DNA of 64,000 nucleotides from QHXW01 sp035280425 (GTDB taxonomy: Bacteria; Acidobacteriota; Terriglobia; Bryobacterales; Bryobacteraceae): NCBI GenBank assembly GCA_035280425.1, contig DATEFW010000044.1, forward strand, positions 216,957-280,956, in the 5' to 3' direction. This document shows positions 24,878 through 33,078 of the stretch, one piece after another. Every line of letters starts with the position of its first letter. The first letter of the stretch is position 1. Under the pieces are notes generated by a model. It saw only the letters and a list, made by a program, of their open reading frames with translations. It was not told where the DNA came from and made no database searches. The translations under genes and the position numbers were made by a program.

Positions 24878-25201
24878 TTGGCTAAATTGGAAAAAGCAGA
24901 AACCAGAGTGCAACCGGCGCCACCGGTGCTGAGCGGCGGCCAGCCGCTGCCGGAAACCATCCGCCATCAGATGGAGACATCGTTCGGCGCGGACTTTTCC
25001 TCAGTTCGCGTGCATCATGGCCAGGAGGCGACGCTGTTGGGAGCGAGCGCATTCACGCGCGGAGAGCACATTCATTTTGCCCCAGGGCAATACGATCCGC
25101 ATTCGTCAACAGGCCAGGAAATGCTGGGTCACGAGCTGACGCACGTTGTGCAGCAGAGGGCGGGGCGCGTGGGGCTTGCGCCGGGGCTGATTCAAAGCTA
25201 G
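24878..25201 (+). CDS. DUF4157 domain protein with HExxH motif
   Basis: A 107-residue protein that consists almost only of a DUF4157 domain: ETSFGADFSSVRVHHGQEA, SAFTRGEHIHFAPGQYDP and the zincin-like GHELTHVVQQRAG. In other bacteria the domain is typically found at the N-terminus of large proteins loaded by extracellular contractile injection systems or near toxins; a stand-alone copy is unusual. The TTG at 24878 has a strong GGGAGGA 7 bases before it. It ends 74 bases before the GMC oxidoreductase gene. No injection-system gene is in the window. Confidence 0.8.
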   Translation: MAKLEKAETRVQPAPPVLSGGQPLPETIRHQMETSFGADFSSVRVHHGQEATLLGASAFTRGEHIHFAPGQYDPHSSTGQEMLGHELTHVVQQRAGRVGLAPGLIQS

Positions 25202-25262
25202 AAGCGGGCGACAGGCTCGTTACTGATCTGGTTGCCGCACCGGCGGCCAACACGCGGCGCGA

Positions 25263-25268
25263 TATACT
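25263..25268 (+). promoter_or_regulatory. -10 box (TATACT), leaderless arrangement, GMC gene
   Basis: TATACT lies 7 bases before the ATG at 25276. No ribosome-binding site lies between them. Confidence 0.4.
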
Positions 25269-25275
25269 GCGCTTG

Positions 25276-26928
25276 ATGCTGCAAATTATTTCTCCCAAAG
25301 ATCCGTTTGATGCGGTCGTGGTGGGGTCGGGCGCGACCGGCGGGTGGGCGGCGAAGAAGCTGACGGCGGCGGGCATGCGGGTGGCGCTGCTTGAAGCGGG
25401 AAAGAAAATCACTCCGAAAAATTTCACCGAGCACATGCCGCCGTGGCAGTTGCCGTACCTGGGGCTTTCGCCCAAGATCCAGGAAGAGCGGCCGATTCAG
25501 AGCCTGTGTTACGCCTGCCGCGAATACAACTACGACTGGTTCGTGAACGACCGAGAAAATCCCTACACGCAGGAAAAGCCGTTTCACTGGATCCGGCAGC
25601 GTGTGCTGGGCGGGCGCTCGATGAGCTGGGGGCGGCAAAGTTATCGCATGAGCGATCTGGACTTCAAAGCCGCGACGCACGATGGCTACGGCGACGATTG
25701 GCCGATTTCGTACGACGAGATGACGCCGTATTACGAAGAAGTGGAACGATACGTGGGGATCAGCGGGACCGCGGAAGGATTGCCGCAACTGCCGGACAGC
25801 ATATTTCAGCCGGGCATGGAGATGACGTGCGGCGAAGAGATTCTCAAAGACGCGGTGAAGAAAAAGTTCGGGCGGGTGGTGACTATAGGGCGCGTGGCGA
25901 TCTTGACGCGGCAGCTCAACGGACGCGCGGCGTGCCATTACTGCGGCCCGTGCGAGCAGGGATGCAGCACGTTTTCTTATTTCAGCAGCCCATGGACGAC
26001 GATTGCTGACGCGCAGAAGACGGGGCGGCTGACGCTGGTGACGGATGCGGTAGCAAGCCATATCGTGATGAAAGACGGCAAGGCGGCGGGGGTGGCGTTT
26101 ATCGACCGTGAGACGCGGGAGCCAAAAGAAGTGCGGGGGAAGATCGTGGTGCTGTGCGCTTCGACGCTTGAATCGACGCGCCTGCTGATGAATTCGAATA
26201 TCTGCAATGCGAACGACGCGCTGGGGCATTATGTGATGGATCATATTTACGGCGGTGGGGCGGGCGGGAGGCTGCCGCAGCTCGAAGCCAGGCCGTGGGC
26301 GGGGCCGCCGAGCCGGCCGAACGGAATTTATGTTCCGCGATTCCGCAATGTGAAGGAGAAATCGACCGGCGGGTTCATTCGCGGGTACGGATATCAAGGG
26401 GGCAGCGAGCCGTCATTCAACTGGGGCGCGAAAGGGTTCGGGGCGGCTTACAAAAAGGCGCTGCGCGATCAGGGCGAGTGGCACATCGGGATCTCCGCGT
26501 GGTGTGAGTGTTTGGCGCGCAAGGAGAATTACGTGGAGATCGACCGGGAGCGAGTGGACGCCTGGGGAATCCCGATATTGAAGATTCACGTGGAGTACGG
26601 CGACAACGATAAAAAACTTTTCGACGATTCCAAACAACAGGCGGCGGAGATGGTGGAAGCCGCCGGAGCGAAGAACGTCCGGACGCACGGCGAATACTCG
26701 GTGCCGGGCTTCTGCATTCACGAGACCGGGACGGCGCGCATGGGGAACGATCCGAAGTCGAGCGTGGTGAACCGGTATTGCCAGGCGCACGAGGTGCCAA
26801 ATATTTTTGTTACCGACGGTGCGTGCTGGGTTTCGAGCGGCTGCCAGAATCCGACGCTCACGATGATGGCGATTACGGTTCGGGCGTGCGATTACATTCA
26901 ACATGAATATGCGAAGCAGATGGCTTAG
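25276..26928 (+). CDS. GMC family oxidoreductase
   Basis: A 550-residue FAD enzyme. The dinucleotide fold is AVVVGSGATGGWAAKKL at the N-terminus and the C-terminal domain carries HETGTARMGNDPKSSVV and NPTLTMMAITVRA, where the catalytic His/Asn pair of the family resides. A Cys-rich loop, CHYCGPCEQGCSTFSYF, is typical of the bacterial branch that works with a gluconate-dehydrogenase subunit 3. No Tat signal is seen; such proteins usually travel bound to the Tat-carrying subunit 3, but none is adjacent here, in contrast to the paralogue at 43117-44751. It overlaps the next gene by 26 bases. The likely substrate is a sugar or sugar alcohol. Confidence 0.9.
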   Translation: MLQIISPKDPFDAVVVGSGATGGWAAKKLTAAGMRVALLEAGKKITPKNFTEHMPPWQLPYLGLSPKIQEERPIQSLCYACREYNYDWFVNDRENPYTQEKPFHWIRQRVLGGRSMSWGRQSYRMSDLDFKAATHDGYGDDWPISYDEMTPYYEEVERYVGISGTAEGLPQLPDSIFQPGMEMTCGEEILKDAVKKKFGRVVTIGRVAILTRQLNGRAACHYCGPCEQGCSTFSYFSSPWTTIADAQKTGRLTLVTDAVASHIVMKDGKAAGVAFIDRETREPKEVRGKIVVLCASTLESTRLLMNSNICNANDALGHYVMDHIYGGGAGGRLPQLEARPWAGPPSRPNGIYVPRFRNVKEKSTGGFIRGYGYQGGSEPSFNWGAKGFGAAYKKALRDQGEWHIGISAWCECLARKENYVEIDRERVDAWGIPILKIHVEYGDNDKKLFDDSKQQAAEMVEAAGAKNVRTHGEYSVPGFCIHETGTARMGNDPKSSVVNRYCQAHEVPNIFVTDGACWVSSGCQNPTLTMMAITVRACDYIQHEYAKQMA

Positions 26929-27922
26929 CGCGGCGGTGCTGTTGGCCGGGTCCGCGTCGTTGGGCGCGCCGACGCGACAGATTTTGGCGCGCGAGTACTG
27001 GCACACGTTTTCGCACACCAATGCGGTGCTCGAGCGGATCAAGCCGGGAGAGGTGATCTCGACGCGCACGCTCGATTCAGGCGGGCAGGATGAAAAAGCC
27101 GAGCACCGGTCGGAGGTGGGCAATCCGCTGACGGGGCCGTTTTATATCGAAGGCGCGGAGGCGGGGGATGCGCTGGCGGTGCATTTCCGCAAAGTGCGGC
27201 TGAACCGGAATTGGGGATATTCGGGTTGGCGGCTCGGCTTGGTGGCGCTCAATCCGGAGTACGTTCAAAGAATTTACTCCGATAAATACAAGATGGACCT
27301 GGTGCGCAAGGGGCGCGACAACCTGGTTCCGTGGGACATCGATCTCGCGCGGCAGACGGTGCGGCTGCGCGAGCCTCACAGTGAAAGGACCACGATGGAA
27401 TTTCCGGCGCGGCCGATGCTGGGGTGCGTGGGCGTGGCAGCGGCGGGAGATTTTGCGCCGACTTCGGGACCGGCGGGATCGTGGGGTGGGAATCTGGACT
27501 ATAACGAAATCGGCGAAGGCGCGACGGTCGTGCTGCCGGTTTATCATCCGGGCGCGCTGCTGTACATCGGGGACGGGCACGCGCTGATGCCGGATGGGGA
27601 ACCGACGGGATCGGGCGTGGAGACGTCGATGGACGTGGAGTTTTCGGTGGAGCTGCGGAAGAAGTACAGTCTTTCCGGGCCGCGCGTCGAGACGGCGGAG
27701 TATCTGATCAGCGTGGGCGCGCAGCCGGAATTTGAAAGCTCGCTGAACCGCGCGCTCGAACTGGCGACGACCGATATGGTCGAGTGGCTGGTGAAGGATT
27801 ACGGCCTCGAGCCATGGGCGGCGCACGTGCTGGTGGGGTCGCTCGCGAAGTACGACGTCGTCACGGTGCAGGGCACAATGGCGCTCAAAATTCCGCGGCG
27901 GTTTGTGCCGGAGAAGCGTTAG
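26903..27922 (+). CDS. acetamidase/formamidase family protein, exported
   Basis: A 339-residue FmdA/AmdA-type amidohydrolase with signal peptide (LSAAVLLAGSASLGAPT). Conserved stretches are TLDSGGQ, GNPLTGPFYIEGAEAGDAL, RPMLGCVGVA, GGNLDYNEIGEGATVVLPV and YHPGALLYIGDGHA. The family hydrolyses short amides to the acid and ammonia; export places it in the periplasm. It begins inside the 3' end of the GMC gene and so is translationally coupled to it; an alternative start is the ATG at 26909. A longer paralogue lies at 59600-60886. Tail-to-tail overlap with the next gene is 4 bases. Confidence 0.87.
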   Translation: MNMRSRWLSAAVLLAGSASLGAPTRQILAREYWHTFSHTNAVLERIKPGEVISTRTLDSGGQDEKAEHRSEVGNPLTGPFYIEGAEAGDALAVHFRKVRLNRNWGYSGWRLGLVALNPEYVQRIYSDKYKMDLVRKGRDNLVPWDIDLARQTVRLREPHSERTTMEFPARPMLGCVGVAAAGDFAPTSGPAGSWGGNLDYNEIGEGATVVLPVYHPGALLYIGDGHALMPDGEPTGSGVETSMDVEFSVELRKKYSLSGPRVETAEYLISVGAQPEFESSLNRALELATTDMVEWLVKDYGLEPWAAHVLVGSLAKYDVVTVQGTMALKIPRRFVPEKR

Positions 27923-29250
27923 TACGGCCAGGCGGAATCGTCGGCGCGGCGGATGGTGGGGCGCAGGCGCCGGATATACGGATATTTTTTCGCCGCGGCT
28001 TCGTTGACGTCGATGCCGAGGCCGGGTTGGTCGTGGATGTCGATGTAGCCATCAGCGTAAGTCGGGGTTGCAGAGAAAACTTCGCGGGTAGCGGCGGGCC
28101 AGCCGGTATCGAATTCCTGAATCCCGAAGTTGGGAATGGCAAGGTCGACGTGCGCGTTGGCCATGTGGGCGATGGGCGAAATATTGCCGGGGCCATGCCA
28201 GGCGCTCAGGATGCCGTGCGGCTCGCAGATGGCCGCGACTTTTTTGCCGGTCGAGATGCCGCCGCAGTGGACCAGATCGTGGCGGACGTAATCGATGAGG
28301 TGCTGATCGACTAGCTCGATGCCTTCCCACTGGCCGGTGTAGATTTCGCCCATCGAGATAGGCGTGGCGGACTGCTGGCGGATGAGTCGGAAGGTATCCA
28401 TGTGTTCGGGACGCAGAGGATCTTCGAGGTAGAAGAGGCGATAGGGCTCGACGGCCTTGGCGAGAGCGACCGCCTGGTTGGGAGTGACGCGCTCGTGGAC
28501 GTCGTGGAGCAGGTCGATTTCTTCGCCGAGCGTTTTGCGGAGATGCTCGAAGAGTTTCGGGATGGTGCGGACGTAAGGCTCGGGCTCCCAGGTCTCGGAT
28601 GGCGCGATCCCTTCTGAATAAGCTTTGGCAGTGGATTCTTTCTGGCGCTCGGACTGCGGCGCGCCGTAACCGCTTTCCATGCCGGGCGTGAGCACCTGGG
28701 TCTTGATGACTTTGTATCCGCGCTCCATGAGGCCGCGGGCGTGCTGCTCGACTTCCTCGAAATTGTGGCCGCTGACGCTGGCGTAGGTGAGGAGGCGCCG
28801 GCGCGTGCGGCCGCCCAGCAGCTCGTAGACCGGCAGGCCGGCGATTTTTCCCTTGATATCCCAGAGCGCCATATCGATGCCGCTGATGGCGGACATGTGC
28901 ACGGAGCCGGAGCGGTAATAGGGAAGGAAGAACAGGGTCTGCCAGATATCTTCGAGGCGCATGGGATTGCGGCCGAGGATGCCGGGCTTCATGTTTTCTT
29001 CGAGAAATTTGGCGACGCCGAGCTCGCTGCCCGAGCAGGTGGAGTCGCCCCAGCCGTAGAGGCCCGGCTGGTTGGTCACGATCTTGACGAGCACGTAGTT
29101 GCCAAGCGCGTTACGGCCGGGATTGGTGACGAGAACTTCGAGATCGGTGATTTTCAGATTGCGCGGCGCGCGGCTCTCGGCGGATTGTGCGGCGGCAGAC
29201 AGGGGAAGCGAAAGAGCGGCGAGGGATTGGAGAAAATTTCGTCGGTTCAT
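27919..29250 (-). CDS. mandelate racemase/muconate lactonizing enzyme (enolase superfamily), Tat-exported
   Basis: A 443-residue enolase-superfamily enzyme of the sugar-acid dehydratase type (galactonate or mannonate dehydratase-like). The N-terminus MNRRNFLQSLAALSLPLSAA is a Tat-type signal. Capping and barrel elements: MSAISGIDMALWDIKGK, metal ligands in LLHDVHERV, YLEDPLRPEH and MGEIYTG, and the late SAWHGPGNISPIAHMAN. The ATG at 29250 has a TACAAT 7 bases ahead. It is head-to-head with the S10 peptidase gene, and convergent with the acetamidase gene. Substrate specificity cannot be set from sequence. Confidence 0.88.
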   Translation of the reverse strand: MNRRNFLQSLAALSLPLSAAAQSAESRAPRNLKITDLEVLVTNPGRNALGNYVLVKIVTNQPGLYGWGDSTCSGSELGVAKFLEENMKPGILGRNPMRLEDIWQTLFFLPYYRSGSVHMSAISGIDMALWDIKGKIAGLPVYELLGGRTRRRLLTYASVSGHNFEEVEQHARGLMERGYKVIKTQVLTPGMESGYGAPQSERQKESTAKAYSEGIAPSETWEPEPYVRTIPKLFEHLRKTLGEEIDLLHDVHERVTPNQAVALAKAVEPYRLFYLEDPLRPEHMDTFRLIRQQSATPISMGEIYTGQWEGIELVDQHLIDYVRHDLVHCGGISTGKKVAAICEPHGILSAWHGPGNISPIAHMANAHVDLAIPNFGIQEFDTGWPAATREVFSATPTYADGYIDIHDQPGLGIDVNEAAAKKYPYIRRLRPTIRRADDSAWPY

Positions 29251-29257
29251 GGCGGCA

Positions 29258-29263
29258 ATTGTA
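29258..29263 (-). promoter_or_regulatory. -10 box (TACAAT), leaderless arrangement
   Basis: TACAAT on the minus strand with 7 bases to the ATG at 29250; half of a compact divergent promoter pair in a 54-base gap. Confidence 0.45.
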
Positions 29264-29291
29264 TTGAGTGCGGCGGGCGCGCGCAATAGTG

Positions 29292-29297
29292 GATAAT
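29292..29297 (+). promoter_or_regulatory. -10 box (GATAAT), leaderless arrangement
   Basis: GATAAT with 7 bases to the ATG at 29305; the plus-strand half of the divergent pair. Confidence 0.4.
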
Positions 29298-29304
29298 CGA
29301 GTTC

Positions 29305-30831
29305 ATGTTTTTGACCATTTTGCTCGCGCTGCTGCTGAACGGCTCGCCACAGGCTGCACAAGCTCCCAAACCGGAGGCAAAGGCGGCGGAAAAAGCGCCG
29401 GAAAAAGCCAAGGAGCCGCCAGAAGAGCCGCCGGTGGTCACGCATCACGAAATCCACGTAGGCGGAAAAGCGCTGAAATACACAGCGACTACGGGGATGA
29501 TGCCCATTCGCAACGCCAAGGGAGATATCGAAGGGCAGATGTTCTTCATGGCGTACACGCTGGACGGCGTAAGCGACCGGAGCCGGCGCCCGCTGATGTT
29601 TTCATTTAACGGCGGGCCGGGATCGGCATCGGTGTGGCTGCATTTGGGAGCGCTCGGGCCCAAACGCGTGGTGATGCTTCCCGACGGCCAGATGCCCGCG
29701 CCGCCATTCCATCTGGTGGACAACGAATACACGTGGCTGGATCAGACCGATCTGGTTTTTATCGATCCTGTAGGAACGGGTTACAGCCGTCCCGCGAAGC
29801 CGGAGCTAGGGAAAAATTTCTGGAATCTGCGGGGCGATATCGAATCGGTCGGCGAATTCATCCGGATGTACCTGACGCGGTACGAGCGATGGACCTCACC
29901 ACTGTTTCTTGTCGGCGAAAGTTACGGTACGACACGCGCGGCGGGGCTGGCCGGGCACCTGATCGAGCGCGGCATCGCGTTCAACGGGATCGTGCTGGTG
30001 TCCTCGATTCTGAATTTCCAAACAGCGGATTTTGCGAAAGGCAACGATCTGCCGTATATTCTCTACCTGCCGACGTACACAGCAACGGCGTGGTATCACA
30101 AGAAGCTCGCGCCGGAGCTGGAACGCGATCTGAAAAAGACGCTGGGTGAAGTCGAGCGGTGGGCGGACACGGGTTACGCCGAAGCGCTGGCCAAGGGCGA
30201 CCGGCTGACGGCGGCGGAGCGGCAAGCGGCCATCGATCGCCTGTCCCGTTACACAGGTCTCGACAAGCGGTACATCGATAACAGCAATCTTCGGGTGCCG
30301 ATTTTCCGCTTCACAAAAGAGCTGCTGCGCGACCAGAAGCGCACCGTGGGCAGGATCGACAGCCGGTTCAAAGGCATGGATGAATCCGCCGCGACCGATC
30401 ATCCGGAGTTCGATCCCAGCATCGCAGCGATTCGCCCGCCGTATACGACGACTTTCAATAATTACGTACGTGGAGAGCTGGGCTACAAGACAGATCTGGA
30501 GTATTACATTCTGGGCGAAGGCATCAACAGTCCGTGGGAGTGGGGGCCGTCCAGCAGCCGGCAGGGGTTTCCCGACACCAGCGACGCGCTGCGCAGCGCG
30601 TTTGCCAAGAATCCTTACATGAAGCTGTACGTCGCCTCTGGGTATTTCGACCTGGCCACGCCCTACTTCGCGACCGAGTACACGCTGGCGCATCTGGGGC
30701 TCGACCCGAGCCTCAGACACAACATCAGCACCGGTCAATATGAAGCGGGGCACATGGTATACATCGACGTGAAGTCGCTCGAGAAGCTAAAGCGGGACGT
30801 CGCAGGATTCCTGGAGAACGCACTCAAGTGA
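29305..30831 (+). CDS. S10 family serine carboxypeptidase, exported
   Basis: A 508-residue protein with a signal peptide followed by a Lys/Glu/Ala/Pro-rich linker (residues 20-43) and an alpha/beta-hydrolase peptidase domain. Family landmarks are FSFNGGPGSASVWLHLG, DPVGTGYSRP, the nucleophile GESYG (S206), the Asp in SGYFDLATP and the His in EAGHMVYID. S10 enzymes remove C-terminal residues, usually at acidic pH, and are common in acidobacteria. It is transcribed alone. The charged linker may space the domain from a membrane or wall. Confidence 0.9.
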   Translation: MFLTILLALLLNGSPQAAQAPKPEAKAAEKAPEKAKEPPEEPPVVTHHEIHVGGKALKYTATTGMMPIRNAKGDIEGQMFFMAYTLDGVSDRSRRPLMFSFNGGPGSASVWLHLGALGPKRVVMLPDGQMPAPPFHLVDNEYTWLDQTDLVFIDPVGTGYSRPAKPELGKNFWNLRGDIESVGEFIRMYLTRYERWTSPLFLVGESYGTTRAAGLAGHLIERGIAFNGIVLVSSILNFQTADFAKGNDLPYILYLPTYTATAWYHKKLAPELERDLKKTLGEVERWADTGYAEALAKGDRLTAAERQAAIDRLSRYTGLDKRYIDNSNLRVPIFRFTKELLRDQKRTVGRIDSRFKGMDESAATDHPEFDPSIAAIRPPYTTTFNNYVRGELGYKTDLEYYILGEGINSPWEWGPSSSRQGFPDTSDALRSAFAKNPYMKLYVASGYFDLATPYFATEYTLAHLGLDPSLRHNISTGQYEAGHMVYIDVKSLEKLKRDVAGFLENALK

Positions 30832-30897
30832 ATGTGGGGATTTTCGCGAGTGCGCCGGCGGTGGTCCCCGGGGCCGGGATGTCGAGTCGACGCAGAG

Positions 30898-31227
30898 TCA
30901 GATCTGACCGACGAAGTAAGTGGCGAACTCGAGGCCGATTTTGAATCCCCATCCGCGCCAGGAACAGTGGCGCACGCGCGTGTTTCCGAGCGGTGCGCCG
31001 TTGCCGCGGACGACACGCACCGGCGTGCCCACCGGAATTGGGCGAAGGGATTGAATCATGGTGCCGCACTGGCTGACGTTCAATGCGCGTACGCGAACCA
31101 GGTGGTCTTTTCCATGTAGATCCTGGAACTCAAGCCGGAGCGGGCAGCGAACCGGCGTTCGATTGGCTGCTCTGCGTTCCTCTTGTGCCGGCTCGATAGC
31201 CGCCTCGCCCATCCAAATCAACGACAT
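30898..31227 (-). CDS. PilZ domain protein
   Basis: A 109-residue PilZ protein with an N-terminal extension of about 17 residues. The c-di-GMP site is partly kept: ERRAANRTPVRCPLRL gives the arginine motif and ALNVSQCGTMIQ the N-x-S-x-x-G motif. The end reads GWGFKIGLEF, the final strand of the fold. It is paralogous to the PilZ gene at 21.2-21.5 kb. No operon partner is apparent; it lies between the S10 gene and the hydrolase gene. Confidence 0.83.
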   Translation of the reverse strand: MSLIWMGEAAIEPAQEERRAANRTPVRCPLRLEFQDLHGKDHLVRVRALNVSQCGTMIQSLRPIPVGTPVRVVRGNGAPLGNTRVRHCSWRGWGFKIGLEFATYFVGQI

Positions 31228-31326
31228 TTGTGTTAAGTGCCCGTCCTTTGATCATTTTCCGGGGAGAAGACATCGCAGTAAATCCGGAGAATTCCCGACA
31301 ACACCGACCACGCATCTGGCTTGCTT

Positions 31327-32010
31327 TCAGTGGGATTCGGATGTCTCGGCTGGTCCGGCGGGAAACAAATAGCGCTGGAACCATGCTTGGGCCAGCCGGG
31401 CCACCATTTCGAGAGTGCCGGGTTCTTCGAACAGATGGGTTGCGCCGGGGACTATCTCCAGCTTCTTTTCCGCCGGGAGATGTGTGAGGGCCTCCTGGTT
31501 CATTTCGATGACCTGATCGTCGCGGCCGCCCACGATGAGCAGGGTGGGCGCCTTCACGCGGGCGAGAAACGGGATGGCGAGATCGGGCCGGCCGCCGCGG
31601 GAGACGACCGCGCCTGCCGAGTCCGGACGCTTGGCTGCGGCGATGAGCGCCGCTGCGGCGCCGGTGCTTGCTCCGAAATAACCGATTGGCAGGCGACTGG
31701 TCGTGCGGTTCTGCGAAAGCCAGTCCGTTGCGCCGGCAACACGTTCCGCAAGCAACTCGATATCAAAGCGCAGGCGCGCGGTACGGGCGTCTTCGCGTTC
31801 TTCGTCCGCGGTTAGAAGATCGGTGAGAAGCGTGGCCAGCCCGGCCTGGCGCAAGATTCCGGCTACGTATTGATTGCGCGGACTATGCCGGCTGCTGCCG
31901 CTGCCATGCGCGAACAGCACAACGCCCGCAGCGCGCGGCGGAATGATCAGACTGCCTTCCAGTTCGACCGAGTCCGCAGCGATGCGGACGATTTGTTCGC
32001 GCTCTTGAAT
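31327..32010 (-). CDS. alpha/beta hydrolase (dienelactone-hydrolase-like), likely ATT start
   Basis: A hydrolase of about 227 residues: VVLFAHGSGSSRHSPRN (oxyanion loop), IGYFGASTGAAAAL (nucleophile elbow with Ser), LLIVGGRDDQVIEMN (Asp) and GATHLFEEPGTLEM (His). The first canonical start in frame is GTG at 31920, which would delete the first strands. Upstream the frame continues with VRIAADSVELEGSLIIPP, as in the family, back to a TAA. The only plausible initiator is an ATT at 32010, and a CACAAT box stands exactly 6 bases before it. Relatives are often fused to, or near, phosphoribosyltransferase genes; none is seen here. Confidence 0.75.
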   Translation of the reverse strand: MQEREQIVRIAADSVELEGSLIIPPRAAGVVLFAHGSGSSRHSPRNQYVAGILRQAGLATLLTDLLTADEEREDARTARLRFDIELLAERVAGATDWLSQNRTTSRLPIGYFGASTGAAAALIAAAKRPDSAGAVVSRGGRPDLAIPFLARVKAPTLLIVGGRDDQVIEMNQEALTHLPAEKKLEIVPGATHLFEEPGTLEMVARLAQAWFQRYLFPAGPAETSESH

Positions 32011-32016
32011 GGTTTC

Positions 32017-32022
32017 ATTGTG
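32017..32022 (-). promoter_or_regulatory. -10 box (CACAAT), leaderless arrangement before ATT start
   Basis: CACAAT on the minus strand with 6 bases to the in-frame ATT at 32010, the same spacing as other leaderless candidates here. Confidence 0.35.
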
Positions 32023-32168
32023 GCACTGTTACTGGCGGCGGTTGGGATCAGCAGTGGTTACGAGACTCAGGTGGGCTTCCAACGATTTTGGTCGGGCTCT
32101 CGAAGCTTTCTGATTTGATGATGTACTGACGGCAGCCTGGAGCCCTGTATGGGTACGAGAATAGGATC

Positions 32169-32549
32169 ATGTCAGGCGTGAGAATCGACAAATGGCTCTG
32201 GGCCGCCCGGTTCTTCAAGACGCGCACGCTCGCGGCGAAGGCGTGTGAACTTGGCAGGATTCAATATCGCGGCCAGCCGGCGAAAGCGGCGCGCCAGGTT
32301 ACCATCGGCGATCTGTTAAGCGTGAAGAACGAGAGTGGCGAGTTCCAGGTGGAAGTTCTTGCGCTGAGCGAGATGCGCGGCCCGGCTGCGATGGCTCAAA
32401 CGCTGTACCATGAGACCGAGACAAGCCGGGAGTTAAGGCTCCAGGCGGCAGAGCAGCGGAAGCTGATGCCGCATTTTGAAACATCCCGCAGTGGCAGACC
32501 TTCGAAACGCGACCGCCGAGAGCTTGCGCGGCTTCGGGGCAGGGTATAG
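32169..32549 (+). CDS. S4-domain RNA-binding protein, Hsp15 family
   Basis: A 126-residue basic protein. The S4 domain starts at RIDKWLWAARFFKTRTLAAK and includes RIQYRGQPAKAARQVTIGD, as in Hsp15 (HslR), which binds stalled 50S subunits carrying nascent chains. The Arg/Lys-rich tail (SRSGRPSKRDRRELARLRGR) adds RNA affinity. It is a single gene; a GAGAAT stands 6 bases before its ATG, another possible leaderless start. Confidence 0.9.
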   Translation: MSGVRIDKWLWAARFFKTRTLAAKACELGRIQYRGQPAKAARQVTIGDLLSVKNESGEFQVEVLALSEMRGPAAMAQTLYHETETSRELRLQAAEQRKLMPHFETSRSGRPSKRDRRELARLRGRV

Positions 32550-32807
32550 GCAGCGAGGAACAGAGGCTCTAGCAAGAAAGTAGAGGTCGACGAATCTGGC
32601 TGACAAAAACTCGAAAGCTCGCGTTGCTTGGGCGTAGGGGATCGATTCTAAACTGGAGCCACAGCTCTCTGCCCGAATATAACCTGCGGGCAGGCAGCTA
32701 GAAGGCTAACTTCCGTGCGAATCGGCGCTGTTTTTCCCCGGGAATCTCGATGCTTAGTAAGTTCAATTAGCCGAATCGGTGGAAATCTATGGCCGGGCAC
32801 GAGCCGA

Positions 32808-33011
32808 CTACGCGATAATCTCCCGGATAATGCGGGCCCCAAGAGAGAAGCCGCGTGGGTTGTGATCGCGGCCGGACTCCCTTGATATTCCCGCCGAGCT
32901 AGGCAGTCGGCATGCGGGGCCGAATTCTCCGCCCCACATCTCGAGCGTGTCCTTCAACATGCCTCGCCGTTCGAGGTCCTGAAGCAGGCGCCCGAAAAGC
33001 GACCCCACCAT
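32808..33011 (-). pseudogene. remnant of a DUF1501 gene
   Basis: The minus strand encodes LLQDLERRGMLKDTLEMWGG-EFG and, further on, GRDHNPRGFSLG. These are the two best conserved stretches of the DUF1501 family (relatives read LLxDTLVxWGGEFGRTP and GRDHNPxGFTxW), usually paired with DUF1553 proteins in acidobacteria and planctomycetes. The distance between them is shortened, the end is lost, and no partner gene is present. It lies in the otherwise empty 530 bases between the S4 gene and the TonB-dependent receptor; I see nothing else in that gap. Confidence 0.7.
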
Positions 33012-33078
33012 TGAACGAAAATGCCTGTCTGTGATATACGTCTCAGGAGTCAGCTCTGCTGCTGGCCAAGGGGGGAAA

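Noticed and set aside
24878..25201. Contractile injection system locus
   Set aside because: DUF4157 alone; no sheath, tube, baseplate or AAA+ gene is in the window.
25198..26397. Open frame of about 400 codons on the minus strand
   Set aside because: Antisense to the GMC oxidoreductase gene, low-complexity basic translation; the GMC protein has full motifs.
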